NCBI GenBank assembly: GCA_963556695.1
Contig: CAUWAG010000003.1
Location: 558,001-622,000 of the forward strand
Direction: 5' to 3'
DNA length: 64,000 nucleotides
Source: Anthostomella pinea
Lineage: Eukaryota > Ascomycota > Sordariomycetes > Xylariales > Xylariaceae
Position numbers and translations under genes: made by a program
Shown here: piece after piece, positions 24,695 to 35,677 of the stretch
Numbering within the stretch: the first letter of the stretch is position 1
Layout of the letters: every line of letters begins with the position of its first letter
Notes under the pieces: generated by a model
Database searches by the model: none
What the model was told of the DNA's origin: nothing
The model's input: the letters and a program-made list of their open reading frames with translations, nothing else

Positions 24695-27124
24695 ACGTAG
24701 GCCACAAGCGAGCAAGACACACAAGCGAGCGGGACACTTTTACTAACCTCCCAACTGCCATGTCAAATAACTTAATCACAACGTATTCAATTCAATTCAA
24801 TCAATCGGATTCCTCTTTTTCAGAGGTTTCTATCTCTATTGTACAAGTTCGTGCATTATAACCAGTGTTAGTGCAAACGTCACACCGTTGCTCACGCGCT
24901 GCCGCCCTCTTTGGACGACGACTACCTTCACCTATTTCCTGTCTTGTTAGTTCATTACTATCCTTTGAAGTCTGAAGACCTACTGTATCTTCAATAAATA
25001 AAAATCCTCTTTTTATCAGATATTTGTTTTTTATTTTTTGGCATTTATTTAATAAATGATTGGCCTCCTCTAGCTCATAGACCCGGGAATCAACCAAAGC
25101 GATCTTGTGTATAAGATCATATGTAGTGTGATGGTCTGACCTCCCATCAGGTCTGACATCCCATCTGCAGTGGTCAGTGCATTGCATCAGGTGACCTGGC
25201 GCAATGGACGTGTGGCTCCGACTGCGACTGGATTGGGTAATTGTGGGTCGGACTGAAAGATCTTCTAGCCCACCAGAATTGGCTGGTGGACCAGATCTTT
25301 CTTTCTTTCTTCACCGAGAGATTATTACACGTACATAGTAAAAGCAGGACTTTTACGCCCACTTCACATCTGCGCTTTGTGACATGTAGCCTTTAAAAAC
25401 TAGCTTAACGCATCAATTATTGATATAGGTGAGCTTCTCTGGTGCTTTCTGACTTGATTTCAGATATAAACCGACTGGTTTACCGCTTTGTTAATAGTGG
25501 TGGGCGTCTTAGAAGTCCAAGTAGTAGGTAGCAGATTGGGGTCTGGCGACAGTGTTTGTACGATAGCAACAGTATCCAGCTTTGAAATGACACTTTCTGG
25601 GTCAAAGAAACAAGCCCAGTAGCACTGAAACCTGCTTGAATGTTTCCTGGTGCCATAATAGCGTTATGTACTTTATAAAATGCTCTAAGGAAGTCCTTTT
25701 TTAAAATATGGGTTATATGACGCCAGATAAGATCCTTAATCATGCGACTATAAGCTCGTTTGAGCGGGTTAAAACAGCTGACATCCAAAGGCTGGAACCT
25801 GTGTGACGAGTGGGCAGGTATACAAATGGTAATGATGCCATTATTCTGACAATAATTCTTAAAGACCTAAAAATGATGGCTTTTATGGCCATCTAGGATG
25901 AGGAGGCGTTTACCGGCGGTCATACGCGGTCTGGTATACTTGTTGAAATGCTGAATCCATTTCAAACCAAGCTCATTTGTAGTTGTTGGATTAAAGGTAC
26001 ACCTAGAAGGCACCTTGACAGGTAGACAACGGAACCTAGTTGTTCCGTCCCAATCCAGCCCCCTCTGGCACAAAACTGCCACGGTCGCACAAGGACAGTC
26101 TAGACAGACGGAAAACACACACACTTCACTTTGACAATTGGCTCAAATCTGACAGTAGTCCACCCGTTGTCAGACACGGCCACCTTCCAATCGGGTGGTA
26201 ATGTCGTGTCGCGATACCATGACGCAAGGTGTTTTGCCTTGTAAAATAATGAATGACAGGACCACACAACTATCAGTATTGATAACAGAGATTGTTGGAG
26301 ACCATTTAAAAAACCTTAAAAACCTTAAGCACTACTGCTATAAATTACATTACTTAATAATCCGACCTTTACTCGTATTCACCGGCTATATTTAAATAAT
26401 AAAACTCGTAATTTTATTTATTTAAGTTAAAGTTAAATATTCCTTGTTGCCTTGCTGAGCTTGTCTAGGCCTGTCACGTCTTTAGGTACTTATAATGGCT
26501 ATCCCAGACCCAATAATGCCCATCATAAACCCAGTCTCGTCGTAGTTATAAATATCCGTGTCTTGGATACTATGTTTCGCAATTTCCGCCACAACTTGGC
26601 AAAATCACGCGCGATACACGTCTGGATCTTCGTTCAAGATTCTTTTGTAGTCCATCCTCTGATAAAAACGCGTCTGGAGGCCTGGTGTGTGGTTAATGAA
26701 GTTCCGCGTCCAGTTCTTTCCAACGCATCCAGCCCCACATGCTGCTAAAAATTGATTCGCTATATCTTCAACATAACTGTGCTGGGGTGGAAATGCTCGC
26801 GTATCCAGGTCGAGAATAAGGAAAGAATGGCATTCTCTTCAGAAACCGTAAGTTTCAAAGTATTGGGCATGCTATCACGTCGTGATGGTCGGCCGGCCAT
26901 TCTAGCCTTTGAGGTATTATATGAGACGTAGAAAGTCTTAGAAAGCTTGCCAATAGTAATATAAGAGCCGCGTCATTTAGCTTGGACAACAAGCTGTAAG
27001 TCTGATTTGCTATAATGCAATGCCATTATTGTTGGTTGATCAATTAGGAGCCTTGATGACAAGGTCAGGTGGCTGGTGAAAAGTTGCCGTCTGCTTGTAA
27101 TTGCCGCTCGCTTGTCATCTACGT
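24695..27124 (-). mobile_element. pogo/Fot1-like DNA transposon with terminal inverted repeats
   Basis: A 2.43-kb element bounded by imperfect inverted repeats of about 50 bp: left 24695-24750 (ACGTAGGCCACAAGCGAGC...), right 27070-27124 (reverse complement ACGTAGATGACAAGCGAGC...). Both ends contain copies of ACAAGCGAGC. The element is flanked by TA on each side (24693-24694 and 27125-27126), the target duplication of the Tc1/mariner-pogo group. The minus strand carries a decayed DDE transposase. AT-rich DNA lies on both sides, so the element apparently jumped into an already decayed repeat and is younger than it. Confidence 0.85.
24801..26260 (-). pseudogene. Decayed Fot1/pogo DDE transposase
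   Basis: Fragments in order on the minus strand: KAKHLASWYRDTTLPPDWKV followed by AVSDNGWTT (about 26160-26250), NELGLKWIQHFNKYT then LLILDGHKSHHF (about 25870-25985, with the DDE aspartate in LDGH), FQPLDVSCFNPLKRAYSR with ATGLV (about 25600-25790), and a C-terminal zinc-knuckle-like CDVCTNTGYNARTC (about 24830-24890). These are hallmark blocks of Fot1-type transposases. The frame carries an in-frame TAG straight after LDGHKSHHF. Roughly 180 bp of extra sequence separate NGWTT from NELGLKWI. The N-terminal helix-turn-helix part (26.4-27.0 kb) is not readable as an open frame. Not expected to be functional. Confidence 0.8.
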
Positions 27125-27126
27125 TA

Positions 27127-27630
27127 ATCATTTTTTTATCATTGAACAACTTTAAATATATTTAAAGTATAAAACAAACGTTTAAAATTTGAATATCAAA
27201 CTAATTTATTTAATTAGTTCGTTTTAATTATATCAGTATATTTATATTAAAAAAGATTATGATTACGCTGGCGTTTTAAAGTATGCAAGCTCCCAGTGAC
27301 CAAAAAAAGACTATCCTAAGGGTGATGGACGGAGGAATCGTAGACGAAGAGCTTTAAAATCTGCTTACAGCTTCAGGGTTTACAGCTTCAGAGAAGTAGA
27401 CGGGATTACATGCTTGCATTACACTCATCGAGAACGGAGCAGTTATCAAATGAATCTCTATAACAGGAATACAACATATGTACAGGACCCAACACGTATG
27501 TACCAACGACCCAAATATATACAAGAAAGAGCATAGCCCCGTCATCATCAGCGTTTACAGCGAGCCCAGCCCCACGGAGTCAAAGAGCCCGAGGACCAGC
27601 CGGTCATTCACTCACTCACTCGCCGGTCAT
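27127..27630. other. AT-rich remnant and 3' flank of chitinase
   Basis: 27127-27265 continues the AT-rich relic. The rest to 27630 is ordinary non-coding sequence 3' of the chitinase, with no recognisable feature. Confidence 0.5.
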
Positions 27631-29312
27631 TTACTGGCACGATGACCACCACACGCTTCCCATGACGCACGTGTACGGCGCCTGACAAACCGTCGAGCCC
27701 GTATATCCAGTGCCTCCACACCTAGTCACACAGTCAGCAAAACATACAACCACAAACAAAAAGCCAAGAGAAAAACACTTACTGCCCCCACTGCGCAACC
27801 CCAGTCGTCCCCGGCGCCGCCGTCGTCGTCTTTGTCGAAGTGGTAAGAGTCGTTCCCGGTGCAGTCGTGGTCGTACCCGGGGCGGTAGTCGTAGTTCCGC
27901 CGCCACCACTTCCACCCGTAATCAGCGCCGCGTAGACGCCGTCGAGGAAGCCGGGGTTCTCGTAAAGCTGCGACATGTCCCACATCATGACGCCGCCAAA
28001 GCTGGAGAACTGCTTGCAGTACTGGATGACGGGCGTCAGGGTGCTGATCGGCTCGTAGCCGGTGCCGGCCGCGCCCGTGTTGGCCGGCACGCCCAGGAGC
28101 ACCTTGACTGCGGTATTCTTGCTTGTTTGTTTGGCCCAGGTGTCCCACTGCGATACAGTCTTGGATTAGCATTTATTCTCGCTTCCTCCAGGTCATGGGC
28201 GGGGAGTCAGGCATAATCGAGAGCATCAAGCCTTGAAACAGGCGAAGAGTGCGCGCCTTGGGACAAGGGCCCCAGACGCTGGCTTGGGGAAGAAAAGGGG
28301 TCGACTATTGTATAGGCGCCACTCACCGTCGCAAAGTTAAAGTTGTTCTGTGTAGCGGAGCCCGCCGTGTAAGACTGTATACCGCAGTAGTTGTTGTAGA
28401 ACTGGACCATGATAAAGTCAAACGCAACGGCCCCATTCAGCATGTCGTTGTCCGCAGCATCGGGGTACGGGCACTGCGGCGCCGCGGACAGGAAGTACTG
28501 CTTGCTGGTATCGGCGTCCATCAGCGAGCGCAGTTCTGTCGCAAACGGCACCATGTTCGATGTCGTCGACTCGAAGTCGAAGTCGAAGCCGTCGATCACG
28601 GCACTGCCGAACGGCCGGTTCGCGTAGGCCGTGTTGGGCCCGAAGAGCCCCCATATGTTGTCCGCTGCCGCCGACGCCGATGTCGAGTCCGAGAAGCCGC
28701 CCTCAGTGTAGGTGGCTCCGCCGACTGAGAGCATGATCGTCTTTCCCTGCGACTGGCATGTTTTGATGTCCTCCCTGGTCTTGCGTCAGTCATGGGCGGT
28801 CTGTCATTGTCGTGCATCCTCTTCTTTGGGGGTCATACTCTATTTGGGGGCAGTCTAAAAGTTGCGTCCCAGCGTAGAGCGTGCAGTTGTCTCCAGCATT
28901 GGCAAAGTTGGTTATCGGTGTCTTGATTCCATTCAAGAAAGCCAACGGGATGATCTGACAGACATGACCAAAGCATTAGCAGACCGAAAGACTCATACGT
29001 TGCTTTCCAGGGGTAGTCTCACGTTGAGCTCGCTATCTATCAATATGCCGTTAGCTAGCATGTCATACAAGCACATCGGGCATTCTTACTTGAACAGTAG
29101 GTACTCAACCGGGTCTGAGACGAAGCTTGGCCGTACGAGTTTTGCCCTGGTCAACCGTATCAGCATGCGCCGGGATCGAGGGTCGTCCGGGGTATCTCAC
29201 CCCAGTATACAGCGACGTTGCTCGACGAACTAGCACTGAAGCCAGCGAGGGCGGTTGGAGCAAGGGCAAGAACGCCGGCAAACGATGCCAAGGTCAGGCT
29301 GGAGGAAATCAT
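27631..29312 (-). CDS. Secreted GH18 chitinase with C-terminal CBM1
   Basis: Seven exons on the minus strand: 29312-29201, 29146-29090, a 14-bp micro-exon 29036-29023, 28954-28839, 28774-28327, 28147-27783 and 27721-27631, giving 400 aa. The N-terminus (MISSSLTLASFAGVLALAPT) is a signal peptide. NVAVYWGQNSYGQ opens a class III-type GH18 barrel, SVGG lies at about 116-119, and the catalytic DxxDxDxE is DGFDFDFE at 161-168 with E168 as acid. QFYNNYC and GGVMMWDMSQ complete the barrel. A Thr/Gly-rich linker leads to a fungal CBM1 (VAQWGQCGGTGY...WWSSCQ, about 363-400) that would hold the enzyme on crystalline polymer. It hydrolyses chitin outside the cell, in wall remodelling or attack on other fungi or insects. 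An upstream in-frame codon at 29369 is less likely as start because the signal peptide begins at 29312. Confidence 0.92.
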
Positions 29313-30959
29313 TCTCGAGCAAGTAATACTGGAGGTCCTTGTGTAGGATATGGCTGTACTTTGCAACACATATTGATAGGCAGAGGTTCTGCACTTCCTT
29401 TATACAGGATTTGCTTCTCCTTTCGCAAGATCGCGATGTCTCGGATCAACGTTACCCAGGTGGTCGTTGACATGCCATGACCTGGCACGCGGAATGCGTG
29501 CGACCAGCGGTAGTGGCGCACCAGCGTTTTACCTGAAGGTCATGTCTTGACCACCCGACGAAGCGCAGACCAGCTCTAGGCCGGTCTACCTATCCCTTGA
29601 ATTCAAGATGGTGGTGTAGCCACAGGTCACTTTTTGCTAGAATCCTGGAAGACCCCATCACATAACGGCAGGCACATTGATAAGGAACCTGATAGCGACA
29701 GGTGGTCAGGGTCCAGATGACCTGGGCTGAATTGAAGTTGGAATAAGCATGTGCAATAGGCGCGGGAAGCAGGCATGCTGGTAGGATCGACAGGCACCAG
29801 ATGCGTACCTATCTCCGAGCCAGGGAGTCTGACTAGGAGAGCGGTGCGAGGGAGGTCAGGGGGAGCTCTGGTCACCTACTTGATGGCGCCGTTTCGGCCA
29901 GCTACTAAAGGATTCCGGAGTTATTCCAAATCGATGAGAGATAGGGAGTGTGGTAAGACCAATCTCGAGCTGTGGAATCTACGGCCGCATCACTCATTGC
30001 CCTGTAGGACATGATGAGGCTCCCACGGCTCCTGTTTAAGATGTGCACCCGCACAAAGTGCAACGACGTCGGACTGAACCCCACGTTGTTACATCACGTC
30101 GACAATATTGGAGCCCTGGTCGATTGTCACGCTGGAGACACACGCGGAGCATGGGCCAGCCGTTGCGACTGCGATAACCCCTTGCATTGCCAGCTTCCTC
30201 TTCGAGATAGGAGCGTCACAAACCAACGAATAAAAGCCCCGGGCCGCACAACCTCATATGCAGGCACTTAGAGCGTTGGACAGGGTTATGTGCGAGATTG
30301 TGACCCTGACGCGTCTTTCTAATGTTCTGGTGATAGCTTGATAGCTACCTCGGTAATCACAGGACTAAGTTAATCCATGCGCGACGCGACTTCGGACGCT
30401 GCAGGAACACAACTGGATGCGCAAGCAGTGTGATTTGGGGTCGCATGTTACCACCCCTCTGGGAAATTACATCAAAAGTCATTGTCACGGGCGTGGACCG
30501 GTGCTGCTGGGTGTTATTCGGCCGCACGGAACCCCGAGGGCAACCACCACGTTGAGTACTTTACTCAAGACCTCGAAGGAAAGCAGCACTCGGGACTGCA
30601 ACGTTACCGCAACCATGCTTGACGATACCTTCGAAACATCAAACGGATCCCGGGGCTTTGGCCAATAGATCGGCTTCCGCGCAACGATTGACTTGTTAAG
30701 GCGGGACGGGAGGGAAGGGCTGACCACGCCGCTGTTTGATCAGATGAGATCTCCTCGACCAGATATGCTTTGTTTCTTGCCGAAAATGAGTGGTTTTAAG
30801 ATTTACTCATCAGTGGAGGGCGTTTCCATGCGCAAGTGGCAAGCATGAGTCCGCAGTTCCCATGTTTTGTCTCAACCAGGCATTCCGCGTGAGGAACATG
30901 CCTGCAGCGGCCATAGACCAACTACACTGACTAAGTCAGCTGATGCCAATCCCAACCTG
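29313..30959. other. Intergenic region, nothing recognised
   Basis: About 1.6 kb upstream of the chitinase. Only short frames without protein-like composition are present on either strand. No RNA gene or repeat was recognised. It should contain the chitinase promoter. Confidence 0.4.
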
Positions 30960-31661
30960 GTTCACCTGGCGTAACTATTCAGAAGATACTGACTTGTGAG
31001 ATCAAGCCATTCTAGCGAGATTGGCACAGTCTGTCGTGTCCTCTGTGCACCCCTGTTGACCTCCCAATCTTCGAACGACCATTCACGGTGTGCTTTGACC
31101 ATTTCGTCCGCCATCCATTCACCGGCTCGAACATGGGGCGAAAACCAGCGACCTTGTCACCTTGCTGTAGACGGCTGTATTAGAACATGCGCGCAAGACG
31201 TCGGTTTCCTTGTTATAGTACGTCATCATCTTCAGCTCGTGCTCGTATGAAAGGTTTAGTAGAAGATGAAAGTGAGCAAACTGGACACGTGGCTCGTCTG
31301 TGCTCATGGAATGGTACGTGATGGTATTGAATCTGAGTGCAAGACCCTGCATTTCCTCGGCGACCTGCTGAAAGTCAGTGTCAAAGCCAAGTCAAGGGTC
31401 TCAATCGAGCCAAGCAGCTTCTCCTGAGTGGACGTTGTAGATGTAGCAATCGTCGACGGTAACGTAGAGCTTGTAGATGGCTTCTCGTAGCTCGTGGGGA
31501 AGCCGATGAAGTTGAGGTGATGTTGGCGAGCCATGATGTTCAAAGGAATATGCGAAAGAAACAAGCTGGCGATTACTCCGCCTGTCTTCGTAAGTGTAAG
31601 AAGAGAGGATGGAAGCACTGTCAAATATTTGCACTTGCCTATCTCCTGTGAGTGAGACCAA
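30960..31661 (-). pseudogene. Relic of a fungal LPxELR (F-box-like) protein gene
   Basis: Three protein-like pieces follow each other on the minus strand in different frames. LHRLPHELREAIYKLYV (about 31490-31530) is the motif that opens many fungal F-box-like proteins of unknown role. QVAEEMQGLALRFNTITYHS (about 31300-31360) is the usual CRQVxxE block of the same family. HVRAGEWMADEMVKAHREW continues toward about 30975. The joins show in-frame stops and shifts (near 31398 and 31140) and no convincing splice sites. I read it as a decayed gene, though an unrecognised intron pattern cannot be excluded. Confidence 0.45.
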
Positions 31662-31778
31662 ACTGTGTCTGCCCTCTGTGAGCCTGTCCGGGTGCCGGCC
31701 GACAACACATCAAACTCACGCGCAGTTCGGTCATGAAGATTTGGTTTCTGGATGATTCCCATTGTAGGTGGTACTTTC

Positions 31779-31998
31779 ATACACTGAAACTCCAAAAGTC
31801 TCCGTACACCCCTCGGTCAACAGCCAAGAAATATGCATGTTAAAAATGCAATAATCACTCTAGAATAAGCAGCAAAGATGACTTCGTAGATTCACGATGC
31901 TTATTCCGGGATGTTTATTCCAATAATATGAATATAGCATCGGTACTAACAGCTTGACAGAGGAATGCCGAACGGAGACTTATGGGGGATGACTGTGA
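31779..31998. mobile_element. MITE copy 1 (about 215 bp)
   Basis: The left end TACACTGAAACTCCAAAAG leads into AGTCTCCGTACACCCC. The right end carries the reverse pattern CGGAGACTTATGGGGGATGA. Internal TGCTTATTCCGGG and GAATAAGCAG motifs are shared with the other copies. The right terminus is degraded, so its exact end is approximate. Confidence 0.65.
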
Positions 31999-32105
31999 CA
32001 ACAGTCTTCGGAGACCCCAAGTTACCGGATTGATAGATGACATTACGGTGTTTATCAGATTGACTTCTGGTACAACCTAAACTGCCCCAAACATATCTCC
32101 CTTCC

Positions 32106-32321
32106 TACACTCGGCCCTTATAAGTCTCCGTACGCGCCATATTAATAAGACTCCAGATCACTGGTGAGGATATCGAAGAACTGGAATAAGCATGCAGGGA
32201 TAAGCAGCTCTCGTTTGATACGCTACTCCTAATGCTCATTCCATGGTGCTTATTCCGATTTAATAATTTACCTTTGTTTAATGAACGGGTGGTGTACGGA
32301 GACTTATGAGGGCTCAGTGTA
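32106..32321. mobile_element. MITE copy 2 (216 bp)
   Basis: Ends in TACACTCGGCCCTTATAAG then TCTCCGTACGC, and on the right GTGTACGGAGACTTATGAG then GGCTCAGTGTA. The ends are inverted copies of one another and the outermost TA is the likely target duplication. Internal GGAATAAGCATGC and GTGCTTATTCCG form a second inverted pair. No coding capacity. Confidence 0.8.
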
Positions 32322-32416
32322 GCATGCTGGTAGAGACTGCCTCTGGGATATCTACGAAGCAGACCACAGTGCCTATGATCATTGCGCTGCAAGTGACTAG
32401 TGATATGGCCTCCTAC

Positions 32417-32636
32417 TACCCTTAGCCTTCATAAGTCTCCGTACGCACCAGGCTGGAAGTTTTCCACATTACTCATAGAGATTTGGATATAACGGCATAA
32501 TCAGACAGGAATAAGCAGCTCTGGTTTGATATGCCTCCGCCAATGCTCATTCCGGTGTGCTTATTCCGGATTTCCATTTTCATGAGTATACCGTTGTTTG
32601 CTGGAAGGGTCGTCTGGGAGTGCCTGAGCATTAGTT
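32417..32636. mobile_element. MITE copy 3 (degraded right end)
   Basis: The left end TACCCTTAGCCTTCATAAG then TCTCCGTACGC and the internal GGAATAAGCAGCTCTGGTTT / GTGCTTATTCCGGA match copy 2 closely. The right end is poorly conserved (CTGAGCATTAGTTAG). Confidence 0.65.
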
Positions 32637-32945
32637 AGACAATACAACTGCCTATCTACGTAAACCACATCAAGAAGGCTTTGAAGTAATTATCTGCAAT
32701 TCATCACAACATAGCTAATAAAGTAGACACTACCACCCCTATAAAGACCCATCGCGCAGCGCGCGCCATTATCACCAGTATTTCACCTCGATGTAAGTGT
32801 GTATGGTCCAAAAACGGGAGAATTCCAGGGGGCAGCCATCTCTCCACAGTCTGATAAGTAAAGCAAGTCCCAAAACGTCACATAGTAAGCTTACAGCGAC
32901 GAATCCCCGGTCGAGGTGATGAGGGTGGTGTATAAGAGATGATCC
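32637..32945. other. 3' flank of But2-protein gene
   Basis: 309 bp between MITE copy 3 and the stop codon of the But2-domain gene. Probably 3' UTR and spacer. No feature recognised. Confidence 0.4.
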
Positions 32946-34957
32946 TTAACCACATTTTTTCATATACAGCCCAATTTCAGCGCCGCCAACAGGGCCCTGC
33001 TGGCATCCAAAGCATGTATCAGCCATCGGTGCCTCCGACATGGCAATGCTGGTGTCGGCTGTAGAGCCAGGGCACTCGAACCTGCCAAACGTTTGATAAA
33101 CTCCCGAGCGGAGGGACACATCGGCGAGGGGCCACAGATCGTGGGGCTGGTTGTTGTAGGTCGTGTCGGCATTGGCCCAGCCGTCGAGTGCATCGAAGCT
33201 GACCATACTTGTGCCCGTCAGGTAGTACTTAGTTCCCGGCGTGATTGTGAAGAACATCTCGCATGTCTTGCCTAGATCAGAGTCTTCGAAGCGGAAGTTG
33301 AAGATCGTCGAGGCGTTGGGTGAAATTTGGATATACCTTGCACTGTTGGTACCGTACGACGTGTCCTTGTTTCCTTTGTCAGTAAGGTAGATCGCGTCAG
33401 GCCCGATTACCTCGCAGGAAGCGCTGGGCGTCGACTGCGAAGAGCTAGGCGTTGACTGGGACGAAGTGGGCGTGGGCTGTGAAGAGCCGGGTGCGGATTG
33501 TGAGGGGCCGGAGCCGGAGCCGGGTGCAGACTGTGAAGGGCCAGAACCAGAGCCGGGTGCTGACTGAGAAGGTCCAGAGCCAGCGCCACCTGCAGGTGTA
33601 GACTGTGAAGGGCCAGCGCCAGAGCCAGGTGCGGACGGAGAGGGTCCAGAGCCGGGTGCTGACTGCGAAGGGCCAGAGCCAGAGCCAGAGCCACCCGCCG
33701 GTGCTGACGGAGAGGGTCCAGAGCCGGGTGCTGACTGTGAAGGGCCAGCGCCAGAGCCAGGTGCGGACGGAGAGGGTCCAGAGCCGGGTGCAGACTGTGA
33801 AGGTCCAAAGCCAGCGCCACTTGCAGGTGTAGACTGTGAAGGGCCAGCGCCAGAGCCAGGTGCGGACGGAGAGGGTCCAGAGCCGGGTGCAGACTGTGAA
33901 GGGCCAGAACCAGAGCCGGGTGCTGACTGAGAAGGTCCAAAGCCAGCGCCACCTGCAGGTGTAGACTGCGAAGGGCCAGAGCCAGAGCCAGAGCCACCCG
34001 CCGGTGCTGACGGAGAGGGTCCAGAGCCGGGTGCTGACTGAGATGGCCCAGAACCACCTGCGGGTGCAGACTGTGAAGGGCCGGAGCCAGAGCCACCTGC
34101 GGGTGCTGTCTGTGAAGGGCCGGAGCCAGAGCCACCTGCTGGTGCAGACTGAGATGGTCCAGAGCCGGGTGCGGACTGTGAAGGGCCAGAGCCTGCTGCG
34201 GACTGGGAGGGGCCGGGTGTAGATGTCTGTCCAAGCGTAGTGAAAGGGGAAGGTGTTGGTGGTCCCTGAGATGTACCCTGTGATGGAGATGCACCCTGTG
34301 AGGGTCCCTGGGATGCACCCTGAGATGGAGACGCACCCTGAGATGCACCCTGAGATGGGGCCGCCTGAGATGCTCCCTGGGATGCAGGACTTGACGATGG
34401 ATTCGAACCTGCCGGCAAAGTTCCCGTTCCCGATCCACCTGCAGGGCAAGGCGGTCGACAGCTATCAGCTGATATCGTGATCTGCGAGCAATTGGATCCG
34501 CTGGGTTGGAGGTAGATGTTAACCTGATCGCCGTCGCCCGTAGCACACTCGTAGAAGGTTGTCTGGCCATTGTACGACAATTCGCCGTTGCAGCCGATCT
34601 GGAACCCGTGATCTGGCTCTTGATTCAGATCGCACTGGAGGAGATACGCGGGGGCTGTGTCCAGTTGTCAGTCCGGAGGGCTCGCAATCGCGCAGGGGAG
34701 CGTGGGAGCAACATACGAGTCCACCAGCATCCGCGGCTCTGTTGATCCACAAAGGCGTCTCCAAACCAGGTCATCAGAGACGGGATCATGGAGCTTCCCT
34801 CTCGTGCCTGTCCGTTGTTCAGCTGGCCAATAGGGCCAGTGACGGCTCCGCCAGTCGAGAGATGAAAACCGCAGCCGACATTCTGACGGGCAGTGACGGC
34901 TCCGGCCGCCGTATGAGTCGAGACCAGCCAGGTCAGCGTCAAGAATGGGAGCATCAT
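32946..34957 (-). CDS. Secreted But2-domain protein with Ser/Pro/Gly tandem-repeat tract
   Basis: Two exons, 34957-34717 and 34654-32946, with a 62-bp intron, giving 649 aa. The N-terminus (MMLPFLTLTWLVSTHTAAGA) is a signal peptide. Residues about 25-155 form an extracellular Cys-containing domain (GFHLSTGGAVTGPIGQL, then GCWWTPPAYLLQCD, FYECATGD, ITISADSC). This domain recurs in fungal wall-associated proteins. Residues about 160-490 are a low-complexity tract built on GPSQSAPGSG and GPSPSAPAGGSG units. Residues about 494-649 (CEVIGPDAIYLTDKG to YMKKCG) match the C-terminal But2 domain of fungal secreted proteins. The exact role is unknown; surface or matrix location is inferred from the signal peptide and repeat tract. 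The repeat tract is likely to vary in length between strains. Confidence 0.85.
33430..34420. repeat. Coding tandem repeats (Ser/Pro/Gly units)
   Basis: About 1 kb of imperfect 30-48-bp direct repeats inside the But2-protein gene, with recurring bases such as GGGCCAGAGCCAGAGCC and CCGGGTGC(T/A)GACTG. They encode the low-complexity linker. Their near-periodic lack of stops also opens long spurious frames on the other strand and in other frames. Confidence 0.85.
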
Positions 34958-35456
34958 GACGAGGATGACGCTACAGAGTCACCGATGGAGGACTGAAGCT
35001 CGGGGTAATGACAAAAGAATGATGTTGTGACAAGTCTTCCAAGACGACTAAAAATCGTTTCGAGGGATATGCTGTAGGAACCAAGACAACAACCTGTTGG
35101 CCAAAAGAAGGTGGTTGGGATGAAGATCCAGAAGACAGTTGTCGGCCGAATGAAAGGTTTTCTTGGCCTTCGCCCTCGCACGTTCGCGCCTGGCGAGTGA
35201 ACTCTGTACTTTCCTGGTCATGTCGCAGGAAGTCGCCACGTAATGCTTCAGCAGCAGCAGCAGCAGCCGCCCACCACCACCATCAGTGAGATATCTAGCA
35301 GTCGATTGGGAAGCGACTGCCCAAGGCACATAGGTGACGACCTCCAGTTATCCGACACCGTCAGGAAGGAAGGTCTCGGCAGGTAACGTGACTTGGGCCG
35401 GCGTTTAGCTCAGGGCAGTACCAGGTGTGCAACTGCAGGTGGTCATTGTGAGATGG
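34958..35456. promoter_or_regulatory. Upstream region of But2-protein gene
   Basis: About 500 bp without a credible gene. It contains a short CAG/CAC microsatellite near 35247-35285 (cagcagcagcagcagc followed by ccaccaccacc). Probable promoter and 5' UTR. Confidence 0.4.
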
Positions 35457-35677
35457 TACACTCAACCCTCATAAGTCTCCGTACACGACCCTTCCCGCAA
35501 ACAACGCTATATTCATCAAATCGGAATAAGCATACCGGAATAAGCAGTTGGATCTTTATTGACCATGCTTGACACTTATTTCAGGGTTGTTATTCCGCGG
35601 ATAACAAATACCCCTGAATGTTCAAGATCCTGAGAACGGCCCGGGGGGTGTACGGAGACTTGTGAGGGTTCAGTGTA
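35457..35677. mobile_element. MITE copy 4 (221 bp, best preserved ends)
   Basis: Left end TACACTCAACCCTCATAAG then TCTCCGTACACG. The right end, read in reverse complement, is TACACTGAACCCTCACAAG then TCTCCGTACACC, giving about 32 bp of near-perfect terminal inverted repeat. The outer TA on both sides suggests a Tc1/mariner-type target duplication. Internal GGAATAAGCATACC is present. Confidence 0.82.

Noticed and set aside
33407..34570. Long open frames (about 330-390 codons) in the other minus-strand frames of the repeat tract, and shorter ones on the plus strand
   Set aside because: They consist only of the periodic repeats read out of frame, have no conserved domain or signal peptide, and overlap the well-supported But2-domain protein.
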